Assembly: GCA_020137815.1 (NCBI GenBank)
Contig: CM035351.1
Coordinates: forward strand, 4,887,792 to 4,951,791
Source: Hormiphora californensis
Taxonomy: Eukaryota > Ctenophora > Tentaculata > Cydippida > Pleurobrachiidae
DNA length: 64,000 bases
Direction: 5' to 3'
The position numbers were made by a program, and so were the translations under genes. This document shows positions 21,615-30,700 of this stretch, in pieces. The notes below the pieces were generated by a model. The model did not search any database and was not told where the DNA came from. It worked only from the letters and a program-made list of their open reading frames with translations. Numbering within the stretch: position 1 is the first letter of the stretch; every line of letters begins with the position of its first letter.

Positions 21615-22346
21615 TTAATCCTCATCTTCGTCGGCGTCACCGCCTTTGCCGCCAGCCCTCATCCTCTTCCTCTTCACGCGGCCCTCTCGTCCGCTTCCGT
21701 AGGGTGAGTTGATGGCGATATCGATGTGCTTCTGGGCATCCAATCGAACAATAAAGGAGGGGATGTTGACAACCTGCTTCCTCACTCGGATGTGCTTCTG
21801 TCGGATGAGCACTCGGGCGTGATGGATGCTCTTGGCAAGACCGAGTTTGAACACTTGGGTCTGCAGGCGCCTCTCTAGGAAATCCTCAGGCTTCAGTCCC
21901 AGGACGTAATCGAGCTTCATCCTGTTCTCATCGAGCACTCCAATCCTCACCAATCGTCGGAGGATGGCATTACCCTCGAACAGTCGTCGGGGATCCTTAT
22001 CGTCAAGGGTCAGCAGCTCTCGAGCAGCCTTTCGGATCTTGGCAAGGGTGTACTTGACCCTCCAAACCTGGGAGAGACAGTGGTAACACCGTGTTAGCTT
22101 GTTCAGCGATTTAACACCTGAGGTGAAGAGGCAAAGGTCACAGATCCATTATTGGGATCTGACGAACAAAACCCTTCTCTAACTTCCCACATAACACTTT
22201 TAAACATACAATCACAGACTTATATATACCTCTCGCTTGTTTCGGAGACCGAATTCACCGATGAGCTTCAGCTCATGGTCAAGTCGCTCCTTCTCGAAAG
22301 GACGCCTGGGGGTTGTGTACGTCTTCGAGTAGACGATGTGGCTCAT
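21615..22346 (-). CDS. RPS9: 40S ribosomal protein S9 (uS4)
   Basis: Small-subunit ribosomal protein uS4. Two exons: 22230-22346 (39 codons) and 21615-22067 (151 codons), giving 189 aa; human has 194. Highly conserved blocks include [55 protein letters not shown] and [15 protein letters not shown]. The C-terminus is basic and then acidic, as usual. The donor GAG|GTATAT and acceptor CCCAG|GTT join in phase 0. CTTTCTAG lies 5 bases before the ATG, and a pyrimidine-rich CTCTTTCCTCTTT sits further upstream. It is the first gene of a five-gene minus-strand run. Confidence 0.98.
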
Positions 22347-22930
22347 CCTTGCTAGAAAGTAGTTGGGGTTTAGAGAAAGGTTTAAAGAGGAAAGAGTGTA
22401 GGGGTGTGTTGGCTCGCGAGCCTACAAGAATATTATTTTAACACGGGGAATATTATTTTAACACGGGGAACGGGCCGCTTAGCTACTGAGCTGGGATCTT
22501 TGGCTTTTCGAAGAAAAAAATCCCGGTTTCGAGATGAAAAAGTTTTTCGCGGTTTTTTTTAAAAAAAAAGAATGAGTGCGCGGCTTGAGAATTAGTAGTA
22601 ACGCGCGAAAATATTGAAGAGTTACGTGCATTTAACGCGCACTAAAAGTAAGTCTGGTTTTCAAAAGTTTTTTAAAAATTCAAAATTTGTTCACCGCGTG
22701 TTTCAAAAAACCGAGTCCCGACTCCCGCCCTGTTAACTTTTACATACCTGGTAACATGTCTGAAAATTTAGGACAGCAGCACTTTTTTAATATTGGTCTT
22801 TGTTTGTCAATCAGAAGCGCCAAAGATCGGAAATTGGCTTTCGAATTACAGCTGCTGTGATTTAAAAACGATTTTGAAACTTATAAACTCACATCTTATC
22901 ATAGCAATAAGTTTCACACGAAAAAGACTC
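22347..22930. promoter_or_regulatory. Divergent promoter region RPS9 / ENGase
   Basis: 584 bp separate the two ATGs. It contains a pyrimidine-rich tract on the RPS9 sense strand (around 22383-22400) resembling a 5' TOP, a direct repeat AATATTATTTTAACACGGGGAA (22430-22470), and poly-A/T and GCGCG-rich sequence. No TATA box is evident on either side. A short frame from ATG 22756 is not in phase with ENGase. Confidence 0.5.
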
Positions 22931-24361
22931 ATGTGTAATGTTGTTGCGTACCCACATGTCTCACCTATTGATGATGTGGAAAGTTTGAAATCGTTCTCCG
23001 CCGTGGATATCGAGAAAGATCTTATCTCAACACAGACATGGACTGCCAAGAACAGGAAAGGTCCCAAGACACTGCTTTGCCATGACATGTGTGGGGGCTA
23101 TAAAGACGATCGATTTGTGAATGGCACCAACAATCCCGACTATTTCAACTTCTATCATTGGGCCCAGATCGACACTTTTGTTTACTTCAGCCACCATTTG
23201 GTCACTATTCCCCCTGTAATGTGGACCAATCTGGCACACCGTAACGGTGTTCTCAGCCTGGGTACCTTCATAACCGAGTGGGAAGAGGGGGCTGTGAAAT
23301 GTGGGGAGATGTTTGGATCACCAGAGGCAGCCCTCCATACAGCCAAACAGCTGACAGAGATAGCCCGGACATACAACTTTGACGGTTGGCTGGTTAACAT
23401 TGAGAACAAGTTAACAGCTGAACAAGTGGACAACATGCAGGTGTTTCTTCAGAGTCTGACAATGTACATGAGAGAGGTTAACAAGCACAGCTCGGTGCTG
23501 TGGTATGATGCTGTCACGACGGAGGGTAAGCTGGTATGGCAGAACAGGGTAAGTGACCTCAATGTCACCTTCATGGAGTGTTGCAATGGGATATTCCTGA
23601 ACTATACCTGGGAGGAATGGCACCTTCAGTTGTCATCCGAGTTGTGTGAGCACAGAAAGGAAGATGTTTACACTGGGATTGATGTTTGGGCTCGGGGGTG
23701 TTTGGGCAAGTTTGAGACGTGCCTCAGTACTGACCGGATAAGCCAGCTTGGCCTTTCAACGGCTATCTTTGCTCCTGGTTGGTGTTATGAGCAGAATTCG
23801 GGGGATTTCACTCAGTTTCTCAGGGATACCAACAAGTTTTGGGGGATGTTAGAATCCACGTGTGTCCCATTCACAAACCCTGTACAACTACCATACAAGA
23901 CATATTTCAACTATGGAGCTGGAAGGCGGTGGTTTGAGGAGGGAGAGCTGGAAGAAGAGGAGAGACGGTGGTTTAACCTCACAAAACAAGATGCCCCCTT
24001 TGTTAGTTTCACCAAGGATGCTGTTTCAATTTGTTGGGATGACGCCTGGGAGGGTAGTACGTGTTTGGAAATCAACACTGAGGGGGAGATTCCTGATCGG
24101 TTGATATATCTCCCAGTTGTGGGGGGAAGTAAGATCACTCTGACGTGTAAACTGTTAGGAGGGAGTGTGGTGGAGAATATCGTCCTATCGAGCGGGGAAA
24201 CAACAGAAATAGTAGGGGTGTGTGTTGTTGAGGAGTTGGAGGGTGGTTGGGTGTCATTGGAATGTGATGTTCCTGATGATATCTCCTTTACGTGGATTGG
24301 ACTGAGGGTTTCAGGGGGAGAAGGAAGTAGAGTGAGAGTGGGACAGATTTCAGTGAAGTGA
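22931..24361 (+). CDS. ENGASE: Cytosolic endo-beta-N-acetylglucosaminidase (GH85)
   Basis: Glycoside hydrolase family 85 enzyme that cleaves the chitobiose core of free N-glycans in the cytosol. Intronless, 476 aa from the ATG at 22931 (MCNVVAYPHV). In-frame codons upstream to 22793 have no ATG. Strong family segments: TLLCHDMCGGYKDDRFVNG, FYHWAQIDTFVYFSHH, TIPPVMWTNLAHRNGV, LGTFITEWEEG, and FDGWLVNIENKL with the catalytic Asn-x-Glu. VYTGIDVWARG and FAPGWCYE follow. No signal peptide, consistent with cytosol. The C-terminal 150 residues form a beta-rich accessory part. It is shorter than human ENGASE (743 aa) and may lack the distal domains. The start could lie in an unseen upstream exon. Confidence 0.93.
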   Translation: MCNVVAYPHVSPIDDVESLKSFSAVDIEKDLISTQTWTAKNRKGPKTLLCHDMCGGYKDDRFVNGTNNPDYFNFYHWAQIDTFVYFSHHLVTIPPVMWTNLAHRNGVLSLGTFITEWEEGAVKCGEMFGSPEAALHTAKQLTEIARTYNFDGWLVNIENKLTAEQVDNMQVFLQSLTMYMREVNKHSSVLWYDAVTTEGKLVWQNRVSDLNVTFMECCNGIFLNYTWEEWHLQLSSELCEHRKEDVYTGIDVWARGCLGKFETCLSTDRISQLGLSTAIFAPGWCYEQNSGDFTQFLRDTNKFWGMLESTCVPFTNPVQLPYKTYFNYGAGRRWFEEGELEEEERRWFNLTKQDAPFVSFTKDAVSICWDDAWEGSTCLEINTEGEIPDRLIYLPVVGGSKITLTCKLLGGSVVENIVLSSGETTEIVGVCVVEELEGGWVSLECDVPDDISFTWIGLRVSGGEGSRVRVGQISVK

Positions 24362-24937
24362 GTACTGAGTTGACACTTTGACAGTATACTGTAGTAATAT
24401 ACTGCAGTAGGTTTGTGGATATTTGCTTGTTTTGTTTATGTTATGGTTGTGTCTGTGTTTACGAGCGGTTACACTTTGATTATAAGCTGTTTTTCTCATT
24501 CTTTTATTACTCTTTGAACAAAATGTTACATGTATTATTACGTTGGTTACAGTATTATTTATAACAAGTGTCTATTTACTCCATGTATCAACAATATCCT
24601 CACTTCCTGTCTCCTGATACCTGAAACAACTGTTACTCCCTAATTCCAATTCCCGTTCTACTATGTACTCCCCAAAACTCCGCCGATACTCCCCAAATCC
24701 CTATTCCCTCATCCCCACCCCGATACTCCCAAAATATTATATTATCCCCAAAATGAATATATTTTGTTGGGCATTGTGTCCCCCAAGAACACTTGCCCAC
24801 TTAAACAAAGCAACTCCAATTGTACTAAATATGGGCATACATCTAGACAATGGGCATGTCTTCAAAAAATAAATTACGTTATTTAAAAATTAAGTACTCG
24901 TAATCTACTTGAACAACTAAACTATCTCTCCCTCCCT
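24362..24937. other. Intergenic region without a recognised gene
   Basis: 576 bp between convergent genes. AT-rich with CCCCAAA-type low-complexity sequence at 24660-24760. No supported feature. Confidence 0.7.
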
Positions 24938-26138
24938 TCACCTACCAGTTACACATGAGCTAGATCCTTGTGGGGAGGTCGTTCCTCTAGGGCAGGGTCT
25001 ACATCTCAGCCCGTTAGGAATGCCTGAGTATTGGTCCTCTGGGCAGGGTAGACACTTCTCTTCAGTCAGATTGTAGATCCATCCCGTCCCGCAGTTTCCT
25101 GAAGTTATAGGGATCATTAGTACCAATCTTAGATTTCATGTTATGACGTCATACTGTAACCATACCTGGTTTGGAATAGAAGACCTGCGTCACTTTCTTC
25201 TTAACTTGTACCCCAAACCCAGTTACTTCGCTTAGCTGCTGTGAGCACTGACTAGCATTACCCCTAACGCTCTCGATATCATTGCAGTACAGAGACATGA
25301 GAGGGGATCCATCTTTCTCTCCTGTGTGTGAGACAGAAATCTTTACAACGCAGATATATAATGATAGCTGTAGACTGTTTCTAGAATGACACGTGGAAAT
25401 ATATCCCCTATCTTATCTGTTATACACGTCCACGGAATCAATCTTGTGAATCAAAACTCCCTACCATAGTGAGGATAGAGAGACCAGTCACATTTATCCA
25501 CCATTAGAACATCATGAGGAAGGTCTCCGTGGTCAATTGGTATCTCATCCCCCTTGTCGTTAGAACACCTCATTGACAGCTAAAGTGGAGGAGAGTTCAT
25601 TCTTTGTCTCCTCCGAATCTCTAATCTTTAAATCGTGAGTTATAAAAACGGCCAAACGCAAATGAATGGGTTCTAACAAAACTCAATCTCCTTCCTCTTG
25701 AGCATAGCTCACCTGTATCATCCCAGTCTGCTGTATCTCCACAGTTATAGGTGGAATATCCGGGTGTGTTACCAGGTAGATTGTCAGGCTATCTGCATCG
25801 TAACTCCGAACCCTCAATGTCTCCCCAGCCGGTAGATACTTCTGACAAGCACCTGCCAGATCCACAGGTCCATTCCTACAGGTAACATCTAGATACTCCC
25901 ACTCGTGCCGCATATCCCCTCCTCCTGTGTAGGAGACAGTTAGGAGTTTACTCATACCTGGCTTCTTTGGACTTTCCCAACTCTACATATCTTCCTTTCT
26001 CCTTCCCCCGGCTATCTTCAGAAAGATTCACTTCACAAAACACTCCCTTTACCCCCTTTTTTGACCCCCCCCCCCCCCCCCCCACTTACCATGAGCAACA
26101 GCGCCCAGTAGGGGAAGAAGAAGAAACACGGCAAACAT
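24938..26138 (-). CDS. Secreted cysteine-rich protein with ephrin-receptor-like module
   Basis: Predicted secreted protein of 241 aa, function unknown. Exons: 26090-26138, 25713-25957, 25465-25579, 25166-25321 and 24938-25098; all GT-AG and in phase. Exon 1 encodes a signal peptide (MFAVFLLLPLLGAVAHG). Exons 2-4 give a beta-rich region with scattered cysteines (LDVTCRNGPVDLAGACQKYL, CDWSLYP, LYCNDIE). Exon 5 has a CxxC-rich module: CGTGWIYNLTEEKCLPCPED, then CRPCPRGTTS and SSSC. It resembles the GCC2/GCC3 ephrin-receptor-like repeat seen in ELAPOR1-type proteins. Unlike those proteins it ends in TGA soon after the module with no membrane segment. However, the last bases (ACTGG|GTAGGTG) could be a donor leading to exons I did not find. 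Its ATG is 67 bp from the divergent ALKBH4 ATG. Confidence 0.75.
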
Positions 26139-26205
26139 AAAGTCACAATCTGTCAAGTAAATAACATCTATCTCCCTCTACAGCTAGGAGCAATGTAATT
26201 AGAAC
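26139..26205. promoter_or_regulatory. 67-bp bidirectional promoter
   Basis: Only 67 bp separate the ATG of the minus-strand secreted protein gene from the ATG of ALKBH4. CTCCCTCTACAG, an acceptor-like run, lies 24 bp before the ALKBH4 ATG. Confidence 0.5.
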
Positions 26206-27024
26206 ATGTTAACTCAATCATCACCGCATCCCCCAGAAGGAGGCCCCACCTCAGCCCCCTCATGCAGCTGTAAGGGGGTGAGGGTGTGTGTGCTGTGTGA
26301 GGGCACACCCCGGACAGCCTCCCTCCCACCCATCCTCCATATATCCGATGCCAGGAGGTATTGTGTCCTCTGTAATACCTCTCTAACATGCCCCCATGAT
26401 GGAACACCCAGCTCTACAGCTGAGCTGTCTGGGGTACAAGTTGTCAGGGGCTTCATCACCCCACAAGAAGAGAAGGATCTGATCAGGGTGATAAAGGGTG
26501 GAGAGTGGGCGCCATCCCAGTCAGGCCGGGTTAAACAGGACTTCGGACCGAGGGCTAATTACAAGAGGAAGAAACTGAAACTAGGATCCTTTGCAGGTCT
26601 ACCTGCCTCTACCAGCTTCCTTCGTGAGAGGCTGGTGAGTACAATCCCAATTTTAGCAACATTCCAGCCCGTTGAGCAGTGCAACCTTCTCTACCATCCC
26701 GAACGAGGGTCCCACATTGACTTCCATTTTGATGACTCCTGGTTGTGGGGTGAGCGGCTGGTGATAATCAACCTGGCGAGTGATAGTGAGATGTTATTTA
26801 GAGACACCCAGTCGGAGTGCTGTGTGGCCGTCCCTCTTGAGAGAAGATCCCTGTTGGTGATGACTGGGGATGCTAGGTGGAGGTGGCAACATGCTATTCA
26901 GAGGCAGGATGTCAAGAGTGAGAGGATTAGTGTGACGTTTAGGGAATTGTCTGAACTTTTCTTGAATGGAGAGAGAATGGAAGAGGGGAGAGGGATTTTA
27001 GATATTGCTAAAGTTTGTGTTTGA
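26206..27024 (+). CDS. ALKBH4: Alpha-ketoglutarate-dependent dioxygenase ALKBH4
   Basis: Fe(II)/2-oxoglutarate dioxygenase; in mammals ALKBH4 is reported to demethylate actin Lys84. Single exon, 272 aa (human 302). The N-terminal cysteine motif CSCKGVRVCVLCEG is specific for ALKBH4. QSGRVKQDFGPRANYKRKKL and FQPVEQCNLLYHPERGSHID follow. The iron ligands are in HFDDSWLWGERL (HxD) and WQHAIQR (distal His). The 2-oxoglutarate arginine is probably in SERISVTFREL. All key residues are present. The stop lies 91 bp before the ATG of the rhodanese gene on the same strand. Confidence 0.93.
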   Translation: MLTQSSPHPPEGGPTSAPSCSCKGVRVCVLCEGTPRTASLPPILHISDARRYCVLCNTSLTCPHDGTPSSTAELSGVQVVRGFITPQEEKDLIRVIKGGEWAPSQSGRVKQDFGPRANYKRKKLKLGSFAGLPASTSFLRERLVSTIPILATFQPVEQCNLLYHPERGSHIDFHFDDSWLWGERLVIINLASDSEMLFRDTQSECCVAVPLERRSLLVMTGDARWRWQHAIQRQDVKSERISVTFRELSELFLNGERMEEGRGILDIAKVCV

Positions 27025-27115
27025 TTTTTGTTTTTATTTATTTGGCGATCCTCTTTGTGCTTCATTTTACATCATCATTCATCATTTATCCCATTTTCTA
27101 TTTTCTAGCTGCAGT

Positions 27116-27483
27116 ATGTTTTCATTCCTACACCCTGCATCTCGACGCTGCCTTCACGTAACTCGATGGCTCTACTACAATAGAAACCTGCTACCCCGAG
27201 AACTAGATGCCATTAAATCTAACTGCAACCTAGTTGATGTGAGGCAACCTGAGGAGTTAGTACACGAAATGCCTGCTATCCCAGGTGCAGTTAATGTACC
27301 CTTGGGGGAGCTGGAGGGACGGATCCAAAAGATCCAAAAGAGAACGTTGTGTTTATCTGTCGGGGAGGTGTGAGGAGTGCACGGGCACTGGGTATAGCAG
27401 AGCAGGCTGGGTTTACAGAGCCCCGGCACCTAGATGGTGGTATGGTGGCATGGGCAGCAGAGTTTGGGCAGAAGCAGCAGTGA
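27116..27483 (+). pseudogene. TSTD1-like single-domain rhodanese, broken by a 1-bp frameshift
   Basis: Thiosulfate sulfurtransferase-type rhodanese domain of about 120 aa. The first frame from ATG 27116 gives a basic, mitochondrial-targeting-like N-terminus (RRCLHVTRWLYYN), then NLVDVRQPEEL and IPGAVNVPLGELEGRI. The rest is in another frame: NVVFICRGGVRSARALGIAE, with the active-site cysteine in the CRGGVRS loop, then HLDGGMVAWAAEFG and a stop at 27481. The switch lies at 27322-27345 in a tandem GATCCAAAA GATCCAAAA, where one base appears to be missing. Both halves are well conserved, so a sequencing or assembly error is as likely as a real pseudogene. TTTTCTAG lies 7 bases before the ATG. 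Confidence 0.8.
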
Positions 27484-27785
27484 ACAATATATCGGACAAT
27501 ATAGGACAATCTCAACAGGGGGTGGTGTGAAGCGAAACTAGTTACTGATACTCTGTCAGAATGTGTGTGACAGGGGCTTTGTAAGGGGGCTGTGTGAATG
27601 AATTACAGGATAACAGATGGCAATATTATATGGTGACTCCTATCTATTTATTATTTGCTACCTTTATCACTCCCTCTCTCTCTGTCTACATCTTGTTTCT
27701 CTTGCCCCGAATTCTGATATAATTACTATCACTCTAACAAGTGTATCACCAGATGTTCCTTCTAACACATTCCTCTATCTAGTGA

Positions 27786-30700
27786 ATGGCAGAGGCCTTC
27801 TTGAACCAACTAGATGAACTACTGAATGAATTTTACGGTACCAATTCAACTAATGAACGGAAAGCACAAATAGGTATGTGAGTAGATCAGTGTTATTCTT
27901 GGTAATTGACTTCCGTGGTCGGCACATAGTGTTAAACCTGTTACATACCATGTAACCCAATCTACTCCAATCTTTTTTATTCCCAGAATCGGAGCTAGTA
28001 CGTCTAAAAGGGACTGATGGATCATGGGTATATTGTGCCCAGTTGTTGGAGTACTCCAGCTCCCAATACTCCGTGTGGTGGGCCCTGACCGCGCTTGAGG
28101 TAACGCGCGGCAACAAGCGCGCAAGAAATCACACTAATGCAAGCACACCCACTCCACGCACCTTCCTTCTCGGGTCTTGGGTTTTTAGGATTGTTAGCGT
28201 TCATGACACATTCACAGGATGATTGATGAAGACTCATTTCATCGTCAACAGGTCCACCGCCTGAAATCTCAAGCCTCAGATAATGTAGTATTCACATTTG
28301 ATAAGTAAAACAGTATAACTAATGTTATCATTTAGGTTTATCAAGTTTATCAAATTCATTATGAAATCGAATTAACAATTTTGCTTGTTGTGAAAACATT
28401 GAAACTCTCCGAGAGCGGTATTTTACTCCGTGAATTGCTTGCTCCTCCTGGGCATCGTTAACAGTGGTTTCTGGCGGTTTATCTTCCTTGTTTGGTGATC
28501 CACTTCCAGTCTTTTTGGGTTTGTGTGTGCAATCACAAGGCGACTTCTTCATCTTGTGAAAAACCTTTGATGGTTTAACCTCTTGAGGTTCCTCATCATC
28601 TATACAGCGTTCCATTTGATCAGGAATGGACAGTGAAATATGGTCAGATCGTGCACCAAGATCGCCTGGAATAGAGGTAGGGGAGCTGCCGGCCTTGGAA
28701 ACTTGATCAAGTGCTGTCTTTATGATGTCGTCCACTAGTATCTTTACTTCCTCGCTTGCCCCACTGTGATCAACAGTTACTTCAACTTCTCCATTGGATG
28801 CAACCTTCCCACATAAATCATCTTCCTCAGTGATGACCTCTAACCCAGCAGATTCTAGTGGTTGGGTTGTTTCAACATCGTTATCAGTGGTTTCTGACGG
28901 TGCATCCTTGTTGTTAGGCGACCCTGGTTTGAGTGCAACTTGAGGTTCCTCTTCATGTTCCATTTGATCAGGAAATGACAGTGAAATTTCATCACCAAGA
29001 TCACCTGGAATAGAGGTAGGGGAGCTGCCGACCTTGGAAACTTGATCAAGTGCTGTCTTTATGATGCTCTCCACTAGTGTCTTTACTTGTGCGTGATCAA
29101 AAGTATCTTCAACCTGTAAACTCGTGTCAGTGTGATCACCATTCTCGATAGGATCTACAGATTGCGTATCGTCCTCTTTCACCTCTTCTTCAGCTTCCTC
29201 CTCTTTGTTTTTGGATGAAATACAGTTAATACGGTGAACCCATCTTGAACATAGGGCAAAAAGGCCCTCTTTTACAGCTTTAACCTCTTCGCATGTGACA
29301 CACTTACACTTGCAGTTAATACTGTTGACCCATGTCGAGCGTTGTGCTGGCGTTGAACAAGAAAACAAGAAAAACTCCCCGGGAAAGGCCCAAACACCAG
29401 TTATGGAAAAGAAATACCGGTGCTTAAAACGGGTTATATCCGTCCTTTCTTTACAATTTACATCAGCGATTGGAATAATGAAAAGTGGTGATGGTCGGCG
29501 GGGTTTATAGAGGTACAATGATAACGTGGGGAAGTGAAGGACTGCTCGTCGGACTTTTGCCTTGGGGAAGTATTGGATGAGGGTCCCTTCCAGAATGTCT
29601 TGGATCACGACAATCATAATTGAAAGGAATTTAGAAATGAACTTCTTACTTAGTGGCCGTTGATCCAGTTTTTTGCCCAGCGACGAGATTGCTCCTTCAT
29701 AAAATGCTTTATTGATTTATGCGTCCAAGCAAGTAACACTCTTTTTACTCTTCTGGCTGAGGGTCTAGAGATTGCCTATCGTCCTCTTTCACCTCTCCCT
29801 CGTCTACTGCTTCTTCCTCTTCGTTTTTGGATGAAATACTGTGACCACTGCTCTCGACAGAATCTATAGATTGCTTATCGTCCTCTTTCACCCCTCCCTC
29901 TTCGATTGCTGTCTTGATGATGTCGTCTACTAGTATCTTTACTTCTGCGTGATCAGAAGTATCATCAACCTGTAAACTCGTGACAGTTTGATCACCACTC
30001 TCGATAGGATCTACAGATTGCGTATCGCTCTCTTTCACCTCACCCTCTTCTACTGTTTCCTCCTCTTTGTTTTTGGACGAAATACAATTAATACTGTCGA
30101 CCCATCTTGAACATAGGCCGATAAGACCCTCGTTTACAGCTTTATCCTCCTGTACAGCTTCGTTTTTGGACGAAATACTGTTAACACTGTTGACCCATGT
30201 TGAACGTTGTGCTGGTGTTGAACAGGAGAACAAGAAAAACTCCCCAGGAAAGGCCCAATTTCCAGTTATGGAAAAGAAATACCGGTGCTTAATCCGGGTT
30301 ATATCCATCCTTTCCTCACATTTGGCATCAAGGATAGGGATAATGGAAAGTGGTGATGACGGTTTATGAGTTTTGTAGAGGTACAATGCTGACGTTTGGG
30401 AGTGGAGGACTGCTCGCCGGACTTTGGGCTTGGGGAAGTGTTGGATGAGGGTCCCCTCCAGATTATCTTGCATCGTGACACTCATAGATAAAAGGAATTT
30501 CAAAATTATCGTTAGGGCCGTTGATTCAGTGTTTTTCTAAGCGACCAGATTGCTCCTTCATAAAATGATTTATGCATCCAAACAAGTAAAGCTGTTTTCA
30601 CCCTTCTGGCACGAGTGTGTGATTGTATTATCGGTGAGTCGCCTGACACTATGTCTTTGCTCCGCCCAAAATAGTTTAATAGTGAACAACCCAAAATAGT

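Noticed and set aside
22756-22860. ATG-started frame upstream of ENGase
   Set aside because: Different phase from ENGase, stops after 34 codons and no credible intron joins them.
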